Assembly: GCF_900312995.1 (NCBI RefSeq)
Contig: NZ_ONZI01000002.1
Span: 186,001 to 250,000 of the forward strand
Reading direction: 5' to 3'
Source: Kushneria phyllosphaerae
GTDB lineage: Bacteria; Pseudomonadota; Gammaproteobacteria; Pseudomonadales; Halomonadaceae
DNA: 64,000 nt
Shown: in pieces, positions 56,568 through 63,936 of the stretch
Position numbering within the stretch: position 1 is the stretch's first letter
Layout: each line of letters opens with the position of its first letter
Program-made: the position numbers and the translations under genes
Notes under the pieces: model-generated
Databases searched by the model: none
Seen by the model: the letters and a program-made list of their open reading frames with translations, nothing else
Told to the model about the DNA's origin: nothing

Positions 56568-57275
56568 CTAGCCGCCTCGAAGCCTCTCTTCAGCTACCAT
56601 CACCACCCCTGGAAAGATCCTGCCTGTGTACTCATTGGTGTATCGATGGCCGTCGGTGGGAAAGTAATAAGCGTATCGAGTTGCTTTCCCGCGCAGGCGC
56701 TGAAAGTCTCCAACCTGCTCCAACCATTCGTTCACGTGGTTCCTCAGCTTATGGGCATCGACCTGTCCTGCATCACTGTTTTTGACCTGCGAGATAGGCA
56801 AATGAGGAACAATGAAGGTCACGGCGAGTCTGCGATCAGCTTCATGGGAATGAAGATAACCCGAGTCCTGCCAAGCCTTTTGCATTTGATTTTCAGCGTC
56901 AGCAAATGGTGCGCTGCGCTCACCAATCCTCTGCCATGCCTGCTTAGCCTCGATCGCGAACGAGGTTTTCTCGGAGCTTAGATATAGATCACATCGTCCC
57001 ACCCTTTCGCCACGCTCTTCTGAGGGTATTTTGTGGCCACGTTTGTTTGTTCCGAACTCCTCCAAAGCCACCCATCCCAGCTTCCAGGCTGCACCGGCCA
57101 AGAGACTGATGGAGGCGCGCTCATTGTGCCACCACCCGTTATCATCGATCTCATAACGAGCATGCAGGCTGGAATATCGCTCCAGGCATTCGATCCACGA
57201 CTGGCATAGAGCATGCAGTTCGGTATCTTCCATCGCCTCGATATTTTTCAGTGTTTCGATGTCGGGTGTTGCCAT
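56568..57275 (-). CDS. Prophage cargo gene, PD-(D/E)XK nuclease-like
   Basis: A 235-residue cytosolic protein placed between attL and cos, a spot where P2-like phages often carry accessory genes. Residues D96, E109 and K111 fit a PD-(D/E)XK nuclease core: GRCDLYLSSEKTSFAIEAKQ, with a preceding helix containing E72/E73. The rest (VTFIVPHLPISQV, ATRYAYYFPTDGHRY) looks like a mixed alpha/beta fold. I do not recognise the family. The start at 57275 (MATPDIET) has GAGG upstream; an ATG 23 codons earlier has none. Its base composition is less GC-rich than the phage structural genes. A defence or restriction-type role is inferred. Confidence 0.6.
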   Translation of the reverse strand: MATPDIETLKNIEAMEDTELHALCQSWIECLERYSSLHARYEIDDNGWWHNERASISLLAGAAWKLGWVALEEFGTNKRGHKIPSEERGERVGRCDLYLSSEKTSFAIEAKQAWQRIGERSAPFADAENQMQKAWQDSGYLHSHEADRRLAVTFIVPHLPISQVKNSDAGQVDAHKLRNHVNEWLEQVGDFQRLRGKATRYAYYFPTDGHRYTNEYTGRIFPGVVMVAEERLRGG

Positions 57276-57450
57276 GAATCGTGCCTCAGTGAGCTCAATG
57301 TAAAGCGATAGTAAATTTATGCCGTCAAACGTTAGATTTTGCATAAATCCGCATAAAAAATCGCTTCCTCACAACCTCCCGAGCACCCAGAAGCAACGCG
57401 GTATTCGTTCAGCTGCAAGGATGCGTAATTTCCGACCCATTTAGAGCGCA

Positions 57451-57469
57451 GGCGGGGCGGGGAGTCGAC
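57451..57469. other. P2-type cos-like sequence
   Basis: GGCGGGGCGGGGAGTCGAC resembles, as I recall it, the 19-base cohesive end of P2 and 186 (GGCG-GGCGGGGA... type), and lies where cos is in P2-like genomes: outside the 3' end of the portal gene Q. The match is by memory, so its exact boundaries are not certain. Confidence 0.55.
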
Positions 57470-57529
57470 GGCGCGCGAGCGGTGCTGACAGCCCTGGCTA
57501 AACGTGAGTGGTCAGCTCTACCCGGGCAC

Positions 57530-57553
57530 AAAAAACCGCCCACTTTAGGGCGG
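57530..57553 (-). terminator. Terminator of the portal-terminase transcript
   Basis: CCGCCC-TAAAGT-GGGCGG followed by TTTTTTG in the leftward direction, 26 bases after the portal stop. It separates the P-Q transcript from the cos region. Confidence 0.85.
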
Positions 57554-57578
57554 CTGCAGTAGTGTTGAATTTTGCTGT

Positions 57579-58652
57579 CTACTTTGTCGGATCGAGCTCT
57601 GGCCCGGGGCCGTTTTCTCCCAAAGAGTAAGGATGGAAAACGACGATCTCCTCACCGGCCCATTCGTTGATCTCTCGCATGGTCGCCTGTAGTGGCTCCA
57701 GTTCATTGGCGACGAACACATTGGCCGCTTTCTCCACATCCCCGAATCCGCCGGTGTTCTGAGGAATGATTCCCATCAGCTGCGGCGGTATGCGATGCCC
57801 GGCCAGTTGGTCGTCGCGGGTGGTGTTCTTGACGTTCCAGAACTCATCCTTGGCGGCCACCTCAGAGATCGGGATGATCTGTACCCCATCCTTCTTGCCG
57901 TTGGGTGAGTACATGAACAGGTTCTTGAAGTTGCCCACCCCCTTCGATTCCTTGAGCGCGGTGCGCATGGCATCGATGTCCTGCCGGTCCTGGGCGGCAT
58001 CGCTGACATACATCACGAATCCAGCGTGTGAACCGTTCAGGTAATATCGCCGTCGGAACAGGGTGGCGTTCTCGTTCAGCCAGGCAGATTGCAGGCTGCC
58101 GATGTAGTCGGGAATGCCATAAACCGATTGATCGATGTCCGGCTCCAGCAGATGCACCACCCTGCCCCGCGGCAGCTCGATGCGGTCAGCGTAGGTCGGT
58201 GCCCACCAATAGCGGTCCGCGTTCGTGCCACCCCGGCGCATGTATTTGGCGCGACGGTGCTGAAACGGCAGCCGCTTGCCCAGCCTGCCCCGCATCTCTT
58301 CAAGATAGGCATTGCCAAATACCAGATAGTCGAGCGCCAGCCCTGCGAAGGCCTGCCGCCCGAGCAACGGATGCGGCTTGAACGTGCGCAGCAGAATATT
58401 GCGCTTTACCTGTAGCGCGGAACCATGATGCGGCGTTGCGCGGTAGCTCTGCGCCAGCGTCTGGAGCGGGATAGGCGGTTCATACCACTCGTTCGGCTAT
58501 AGCCAGAGCCCTTCATAGAGGAAATCCCGCACCGATGTCACCGGCACCAGATCGCCAAACGAGAACGCCTCGGCGCGCGGTGCCGGAGCGCTCCGCTTAT
58601 GAGTGTACCCTGCAGGCAAACGGATCCTCGGCTTGCTGGCTATATCGGTCAT
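57579..58652 (-). pseudogene. Q: Phage portal protein gene Q, interrupted by an in-frame amber codon
   Basis: The portal vertex protein of P2-like phages, through which DNA enters the head. From the ATG at 58652 (overlapping the terminase stop as ATGA, GGAG upstream) the first 51 codons read MTDIASKPRIRLPAGYTHKR...AFSFGDLVPVTSVRDFLYEGLWL, matching the P2 Q start. Then comes TAG at 58497-58499. The same frame continues at once with PNEWYEPPIPLQTLAQSYRATPHH, which matches the next part of Q (WYEPPVSFTGLAKSL), and stays open for 305 codons to the usual end (GEEIVVFHPYS). No frameshift is present and no good internal start exists. So it is a nonsense mutation, a sequencing error, or a suppressed stop. 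Confidence 0.85.
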
Positions 58653-60430
58653 TCGGACATCTCCATAATGGACCGGCTGGTATCTTCTGCCGGCCCGTCG
58701 ATCGGTTCGTGGGATAGTGCATGCATGGTGGCCCAGGCCAGATCGGCGTGCCCGGTGGCCTGACTGCGCCCGCTGCTGTAGGTGAACTGCCGGCCGGATG
58801 GCGTCAGCTCGCGTTTGATGGCCATGAAGGATCCGGCAAGGTCGCTCCAGCCTGCATCGAACTCCAGCCGGCCGCGGCGCATGATCTGCTGCGCCTGAAT
58901 CACCAGCCTGCCCTTGACCACCGGGTCGTAGCGGAAGCGCACCAGTGTTGGGAACCATTTCTCGACGTGCTCGGCCACGGCTTCGCCGAGACCGCTGGTA
59001 TCGATGCCGATATGCTCGATGTTGTAACGCTGGCTGAGCTGGCGAATCCTGTCGGCCTGGGCCTGATAGTCTTCCCCCTTGAGACGCTCGCGCTCGAGGA
59101 TCCGGTGTTTCTCGTCACCGTGGCGCGCCGGCAGAACCACCACCAGACCCGCGCCATCACCATTCTCGCCCGTCCCGGTCGGATCGTATCCCACCCACAC
59201 CCCACGGTTGCCCACCGGGCGGGGCGCGTAGGGCCGGTAGTCGTCCGACCACGCTTCCCAGCTATCGACCATGCAGGGATGAACCAGCGCCAGTGGGAAC
59301 GCACTCTGGCTGTCGTCGACGAATTCGCACATGAACAGATTGGCGAACTCATCGGGGCTGTATTCGAACTGCAGATCCTCGATGTCGAACAGATTGCACC
59401 CGCCCTGCTCGGCGTCATACACCGTAACGATCTGCTTCCACTGCCGGTCGCCGCACAGCTCGCCCTGCTTGAGCGCACCGTGGCTGGTATCGATCTCGAT
59501 GCGGTCGGCTTTCTTTCGCCGCCGGTTGATCCGCTCGCCGGTCCAGAACGGATAGGCTTCATGGGCCAGTGAAGAAGGCGTCGAAAAGTAGGTCTGACGC
59601 CACTGCTTGTGGGTGGCCATCGCCGAGGCGACCTTGCGGAACTCCTCGAACTTGTGGATCCAGAAATACTCGTCCAGGTAAACGTCGCCGTGGTAGCCCT
59701 GCGCCGTCTTGGAGTTGGTGCCGAGAAAATGCAGCTCGGCCCCGTTATCGAGCACGATCGGGTCCCCTTTCAGCTCGACATCACAGGTCTCCTTGACGAA
59801 CTGGATAATGTAATTCTTGAAAATATGCGCCTGTGCTTTCGAGGCAGAGAGGAAGATCTTGTTGCGGGCATTCTTGAACGCATCGACGATCGCTTCGCGG
59901 GCAAAGTAGAACGTCGCCCCGATCTGACGGCTCTTGAGGATGTTGCGGATGCGGTGTTTCTGGCCGGCCTCGTGCCATGTGCGCTGGTAGTCGAACAGTG
60001 ACTCCAGGAAAGCGACTTCCAGCGCCTCGATCTGTTCATCGTCGAGGTAATTACGGCGTTTCTTTTTCTTGCGTGGCGCTTCGTTGCGCGCCTCGATATT
60101 CGGGTTAAGGTCGGACTCCCGCCCAGTCTCGTGATAGCGGTGCACCCGCGCGATACGCTCGATCTGCCGCCCGAGCAGATCGATCTCCTTGTAATCCCTC
60201 CCTTCCTTCACCTCCTTGGCGATCAGCTGCACAATCCGCGCTTCCAGCGCACCCTCGACCCGCTGCGTCGGCGTTGCCGCCTCCCAGCCGTCGCGCTTTT
60301 TCCAGCTGTGCACCGTAGGCGGGTTCTCACCGATGAATTCGGCGATGCGTGCCACGCGCCAGCCCTGCCAATACAGGTGGCGGGCAAATATGCGGGGGGA
60401 TTCGAAGGTATCAGCAGGCTGTGTCGTCAT
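58649..60430 (-). CDS. P: Phage terminase large subunit (gpP)
   Basis: A 593-residue DNA-packaging ATPase and nuclease. An N-terminal helix-turn-helix (about 15-60, RVARIAEFIGENPPTVHSWKKRDGW) precedes the ATPase domain, with Walker A-like LKSRQIGATFYFAREA (about 165-180) and Walker B GYHGDVYLDEYFWIHK (about 246-261). The C-terminal RNase H-like nuclease has VGYDPTGTGENGDGAG, GIDTSGLGEAVAE and GHADLAWATMHA, with acidic residues. It cuts at cos and drives DNA into the head with gpM and gpQ. It is first in the leftward P-Q operon and divergent from O. Confidence 0.95.
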   Translation of the reverse strand: MTTQPADTFESPRIFARHLYWQGWRVARIAEFIGENPPTVHSWKKRDGWEAATPTQRVEGALEARIVQLIAKEVKEGRDYKEIDLLGRQIERIARVHRYHETGRESDLNPNIEARNEAPRKKKKRRNYLDDEQIEALEVAFLESLFDYQRTWHEAGQKHRIRNILKSRQIGATFYFAREAIVDAFKNARNKIFLSASKAQAHIFKNYIIQFVKETCDVELKGDPIVLDNGAELHFLGTNSKTAQGYHGDVYLDEYFWIHKFEEFRKVASAMATHKQWRQTYFSTPSSLAHEAYPFWTGERINRRRKKADRIEIDTSHGALKQGELCGDRQWKQIVTVYDAEQGGCNLFDIEDLQFEYSPDEFANLFMCEFVDDSQSAFPLALVHPCMVDSWEAWSDDYRPYAPRPVGNRGVWVGYDPTGTGENGDGAGLVVVLPARHGDEKHRILERERLKGEDYQAQADRIRQLSQRYNIEHIGIDTSGLGEAVAEHVEKWFPTLVRFRYDPVVKGRLVIQAQQIMRRGRLEFDAGWSDLAGSFMAIKRELTPSGRQFTYSSGRSQATGHADLAWATMHALSHEPIDGPAEDTSRSIMEMSE

Positions 60431-60576
60431 GCCCGGCAGCGTACCCGCAACGACACCGGCACCCAGCCGGAACAGTTTGTGAGCTGCGCGTTTACAACGG
60501 CGCCACGTTGAGCCTGTCCCGCTTTACGCAGAACCTGACGGCAATCGCTCCCCGATCAATCACCCCGAGGACGCTC
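60431..60576. promoter_or_regulatory. Divergent late promoter region between P and O
   Basis: In P2 the late promoters for P-Q and for O-N-M-L face away from each other here and are driven by the zinc-finger activator Ogr. The 146-base gap contains TTGT (60477-60480) and ACAA (60494-60497), an inverted pair with a 13-base centre, near the Ogr-site form TTGT-N12-ACAA. CCGAGG precedes the O start. Confidence 0.5.
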
Positions 60577-61398
60577 ATGCCCTGGTTTCGAGTAGCCACC
60601 GAAGGCGCCACGACGGACGGCCGCAAAATCTCCCGCGACTGGATTACCCAGATGGCGGGCAACTATGACCCCAAAAAATACGGCGCGCGCATCTGGATGG
60701 AGCACATGCGCGGCCTGTTTCATGACGGCCCCTTTTCCGCCCTGGGCGACGTCAAGGCGCTGAAGCATGAAGAAGTCGAGGACGGCAAGGTTGCCCTGTT
60801 CGCCGATATCGACCCTACCGACCGCCTGAAAGCGATGAACAAGGACCGCCAGAAGGTGTACACCAGCATCGAGGTCAATCCGAACTTTGCCGACTCCGGC
60901 GAGGCCTATCTCGAAGGGCTGGCCGTCACTGACTCACCGGCGAGCCTCGGCACTGACATGCTGAATTTCTCGCGCAACGCCGGGCAGGGTTCACCGCTGG
61001 CCGCACGCAAGCAACACGACGGCAATCTGTTTTCCGAAGCCATCGAGATCGATCTCGATTTCAGCGAACAAGCGCCTGTTCAGGAAAGTGACGGCCAGTC
61101 CCTTCTGGAAAAGGCCCGGGCGCTGTTCCAGCGCCATGAGGTGAAAACCGGCAAGGACTTCACCGCTTTCCGCAAGGATCTTGAGCAGACCCTTGAACTG
61201 TTTGCCGAGCGCTATGGTGCCCTGCAAGAGGATCTGCAAAAGCGTCCCGGTGCGGAAGCCTTCAACCGCCTCAAGACGGCCCACGACGAGACACGCCGCA
61301 AGCTCGACGAGCTTTATACCCAACTCGATAACGAACCCGACCAGCCTCACCGCGCTCAGGCGACCGGTGGCAACGGCGGCGAACTGACCGACTGCTGA
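60577..61398 (+). CDS. O: Phage capsid scaffold and protease (gpO)
   Basis: A 273-residue dual-role protein: an N-terminal serine protease that cleaves the capsid, scaffold and itself, and a C-terminal helical scaffold. The catalytic His lies in MEHMRGLFHDG, the Ser in GLAVTDSPASLGTDML (about 122-135), and the Asp in TTDGRKISRDW. The C-terminal half (about 150-270) is charged and coiled (LFQRHEVKTGKDFTAFRK). The start MPWFRVATEG has CCGAGG upstream. First gene of the rightward head operon. Confidence 0.92.
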   Translation: MPWFRVATEGATTDGRKISRDWITQMAGNYDPKKYGARIWMEHMRGLFHDGPFSALGDVKALKHEEVEDGKVALFADIDPTDRLKAMNKDRQKVYTSIEVNPNFADSGEAYLEGLAVTDSPASLGTDMLNFSRNAGQGSPLAARKQHDGNLFSEAIEIDLDFSEQAPVQESDGQSLLEKARALFQRHEVKTGKDFTAFRKDLEQTLELFAERYGALQEDLQKRPGAEAFNRLKTAHDETRRKLDELYTQLDNEPDQPHRAQATGGNGGELTDC

Positions 61399-61405
61399 GG
61401 AAACC

Positions 61406-62443
61406 ATGCGCAACGATACCCGACAGGCATTCAACCAGCTGCTCTCGCGCCTCGCGCATCTCTCCAACGTCTCCAGCGCCAGTGAGTCGTTCACCGTCGA
61501 GCCCAGCGTCCAGCAGACGCTGGAGAGCAAAATCCAGGAATCGAGCGCTTTTCTTGGCTCGATCAACATGATAGGCGTCGATGAGCTCAAGGGTCAGAAG
61601 CTGGGCCTTGGCGTCTCCGGCCCGATCGCCAGCAGAACCGACGTCACTCGGAAGGACCGCAACACCCGCGATGTGTCGGCGCTTGAAACGCACGATTTTG
61701 AATTGCTGAGCACCGAGTTCGATACCCACATCACTTGGGCAAAGCTGGATGCTTGGGCAAAGTTTCCGGATTTCCAGACCCGCGTGCGCAACGCCATCAT
61801 CCGGCAGCAGGCGCTGGACCGCATCATGATCGGTTTCAACGGCACCCATGCAGCCGTTGAAACCGACCGCGCCACCAACCCGATGCTCCAGGACGTCAAC
61901 ATCGGCTGGCTTGAGCAGTACCGGCAGCATGCCCCGGCCCGCACCATGAGCGCCGGAGCCAATACCGGCGAGGTGCGTATCGGCCCCGGCGGTGATTACG
62001 CCAATCTCGACGCATTGGTGTTCGATGTCGTCAACGAAATGATCGACCCGTGGCATCGGGAATCAACGGATATTCGTGCCATTTGTGGCCGCCGAATGCT
62101 GGCCGACAAGTATTTCCCGCTGCTGCAGCAATACGAGCAGCCCACCGAACAGCGCGCGCTGGACATGATCGTCAGCCAGCAGCGGATGGGAGGCCAGCAG
62201 GCCGCCCGGGTGCCGTTCATGCCGGACGGCACCCTGTTAATCACGCCGCCCGAGAACCTGTCTCTCTACTGGCAGAATGGATCACGCCGACGCTATCTGC
62301 TGGACAACCCGAAACGTAACCGGATCGAAAACTACGAATCCTCCAACGATGGCTATGTGGTCGAGGATTATGGATTCGGCTGCCTGGTTGAGAACATCGT
62401 CTTCGGCGACTGGAAGAACGCCACAGGGGGTGCCAGTGAATAG
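61406..62443 (+). CDS. N: Phage major capsid protein (gpN)
   Basis: The 345-residue HK97-fold major head protein of P2-like phages. Family landmarks are MRNDTRQAFNQLLSRLAHLS at the start, FLGSINMIGVDELKGQKLGLG (about 49-69), TDVTRKDRNTRDVSALE, FPDFQTRVRNAIIRQQALDRIMIGFNG and the C-terminal YESSNDGYVVEDYGFGCLVE. It follows O by 7 bases. Processing by gpO would remove the first about 30 residues. Confidence 0.95.
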   Translation: MRNDTRQAFNQLLSRLAHLSNVSSASESFTVEPSVQQTLESKIQESSAFLGSINMIGVDELKGQKLGLGVSGPIASRTDVTRKDRNTRDVSALETHDFELLSTEFDTHITWAKLDAWAKFPDFQTRVRNAIIRQQALDRIMIGFNGTHAAVETDRATNPMLQDVNIGWLEQYRQHAPARTMSAGANTGEVRIGPGGDYANLDALVFDVVNEMIDPWHRESTDIRAICGRRMLADKYFPLLQQYEQPTEQRALDMIVSQQRMGGQQAARVPFMPDGTLLITPPENLSLYWQNGSRRRYLLDNPKRNRIENYESSNDGYVVEDYGFGCLVENIVFGDWKNATGGASE

Positions 62444-63140
62444 CCCCGCCCGCAGACACTATCAGCGAGTCACCGCCGCCCGGGCAGCAGGTGACGCCGA
62501 GCCCGGCCAGCCACAGCACGGCGAACAGTTTGAGCTTATGGCCGCTGCCCTGTGGGAAGCGCGCCGCACCCTGAAAGCGATTCGCTCCCGCGAGGCCAAG
62601 ATCGCCAAAAAGCGCGAGCTGCTGCCGCAGTTCGATGACTACGTGGCCGGTGTCCTTGAGGGCGGCAACGGGGCCCAGGACGTCGTGGTGATGACCGTCA
62701 TGGTCTGGCGCATCGATACCGGCGATCTCGACGGCGCGCTGGCCATCGCGGAATACGCCATGCGTCACGGTCTCGACACTCCGGATCATTATGAGCGCGA
62801 TACCGCCTCGCTCATCACCGAGGAAGTCGCCGAAAGCGCCCTGCGCAGTATGGATCGCGAGGAAGAAGCCTCGCAGCACGCCGAACGGGCTGCCCGGTTA
62901 AGCCTGATTCTGGCACGCACCGAAGCCCTGACCCGCGAGGCGGACATGCATGACGAGATCCGCGCCAAGCTCTACAAGGCATGGGGACAGGCCGCCCGTG
63001 CCCGGGGCAATCACGATGCCGAAGCACTGGAGCACCTGCGCCGCGCGCTGGAGCTCAATGATCGCGCTGGCGTGAAGAAGGACATCGAGAAGCTCGAGCG
63101 CGAACTGAAGCAGCAGAACAACGGCTCACCCGGAGCCTGA
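62436..63140 (+). CDS. M: Phage terminase small subunit (gpM)
   Basis: A 234-residue terminase subunit that recognises cos. MNSPARRHYQRVTAARAAG (GTG start) is the family opening, followed by MAAALWEARRTLKAIRSREAKIAKKRELLPQFDDYV and a long helical C-terminus. GGGGG precedes the GTG; the start overlaps the N stop by 8 bases. The C-terminus (AGVKKDIEKLERELKQQNN) is coiled. Confidence 0.93.
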   Translation: MNSPARRHYQRVTAARAAGDAEPGQPQHGEQFELMAAALWEARRTLKAIRSREAKIAKKRELLPQFDDYVAGVLEGGNGAQDVVVMTVMVWRIDTGDLDGALAIAEYAMRHGLDTPDHYERDTASLITEEVAESALRSMDREEEASQHAERAARLSLILARTEALTREADMHDEIRAKLYKAWGQAARARGNHDAEALEHLRRALELNDRAGVKKDIEKLERELKQQNNGSPGA

Positions 63141-63250
63141 CCGAGTCGACCGCCGACGCCAGGGGGCACGGCGTGGACGCAGGGCATAACGCCCATCGCC
63201 GAAATGCCGTCCACCCCCTGTATTCAGGGTAGAGAGAACCGAGGTGCGCC
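63141..63250. other. Structured spacer between M and L
   Basis: The 110 bases hold nested dyads: GTGGACG (63173-63179) with CGTCCAC (63208-63214), flanked by GGGGG (63162-63166) and CCCCC (63214-63218), and GGGC-ATAAC-GCCC inside. No protein is evident. GAGG lies just before the L start. Confidence 0.4.
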
Positions 63251-63718
63251 ATGAGTTTCGTCGCCACCGGCAATGCCAACGCCACCCCCGCCGGACCTAT
63301 CACCAATAACGGCTTCTGGCCTGCAATCGAGCCTGCAGAGTTCAGAGAGGCCCGCCGGCTGGATGGCACCGTCACCCCGCCCCGGGTAATGGATGCATTG
63401 CTCACCGCCATGGCCACCATCAACCGCGGCTTACGTGACTGGCAGGCGCAGCAGGCCGATGCCGGTTACCGGCAGGCGCAGGACGTGCCGCCGCCGAGCT
63501 GGCAGCCGCCCGGTATCTATATCGCCCTCTACAAACGCGCCGTATTCGCCACAGCCCACGCCTCCATCGTCGAGGCCTACCGGGACTTTGATGCCACGGC
63601 CAGCACCCGCGAGCGGGGCGATCTGAACGAGTACGCCGGCGACAGCTACCGCCGCGATGCCAGCTGGGCCGTCAGCGAGATCCTCGGGCAGTCACACGTC
63701 ATCGTGGAGCTGATCTGA
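63251..63718 (+). CDS. L: Phage head completion protein (gpL)
   Basis: A 155-residue head-completion protein of P2-like phages that closes the filled head. MSFVATGNANATPAGPITNNGFWPAIEPAEFREARRLDGTVT leads into a helical core (residues 1-42 shown); the end, YAGDSYRRDASWAVSEILGQSHVIVELI, is characteristic. It shares its stop with the X start (TGATG). Confidence 0.92.
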   Translation: MSFVATGNANATPAGPITNNGFWPAIEPAEFREARRLDGTVTPPRVMDALLTAMATINRGLRDWQAQQADAGYRQAQDVPPPSWQPPGIYIALYKRAVFATAHASIVEAYRDFDATASTRERGDLNEYAGDSYRRDASWAVSEILGQSHVIVELI

Positions 63719-63927
63719 TGGCCCGCACCGTCCGCGCCGTTCAGGGCGACACCGTCGACGCGCTCTGTTACCGGCACTACGGCGGTACCAAAAGCCTCGT
63801 TGAGCGTGTTTATGAACACAATCCGGGCCTCAGTGAACTCGGTCCGATCCTGCCCATGGGCACCGCCGTCACGTTGCCGGACATCAACACACCACCGAGC
63901 CGCGCCCGCGTGCAGCTCTGGGACTGA
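63718..63927 (+). CDS. X: Phage tail protein X
   Basis: A 69-residue tail protein with a LysM-like fold: VRAVQGDTVDALCYRHYGGTKSLVERVYEHNPGLSELGPILPMGTAVTLPD (residues 5-55). It belongs to the P2 gpX family, in which a short LysM domain is part of the tail. The start overlaps the L stop. Confidence 0.93.
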   Translation: MARTVRAVQGDTVDALCYRHYGGTKSLVERVYEHNPGLSELGPILPMGTAVTLPDINTPPSRARVQLWD

Positions 63928-63936
63928 GAGAACATC

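Larger units (their letters stand above)
56437..56571 (+). pseudogene. dusA: 5' fragment of dusA cut by prophage insertion
   Basis: The normal host start of tRNA-dihydrouridine synthase A: MPATTSFHAADAARRFSIAPMMDGT. DusA proteins begin with a short tail and then FSVAPMLDWTD, so the first 22-24 codons match and the W after MMD is already replaced. After that the frame reads unrelated sequence and stops at 56569-56571 (44 codons in all). The rest of DusA (FMN barrel) is absent from the window. The insertion point, at about 56494-56515 (GCCCCGATGATGGATGGGAC), is the known hotspot for dusA-integrating elements. The right-hand junction should restore or retain the remaining dusA. Confidence 0.85.
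57276..57578. other. Phage spacer with cos-like site and portal terminator
   Basis: The 303 bases between the cargo gene and the portal gene encode no supported protein. They contain the cargo gene promoter region (57276-57350), a P2-type cos-like sequence (57451-57469) and the portal-gene terminator (57530-57553). Confidence 0.6.

Noticed and set aside
58497..58652. The portal 5' part as a separate small gene
   Set aside because: The downstream frame continues the same homology at once, so it is one broken gene rather than two.
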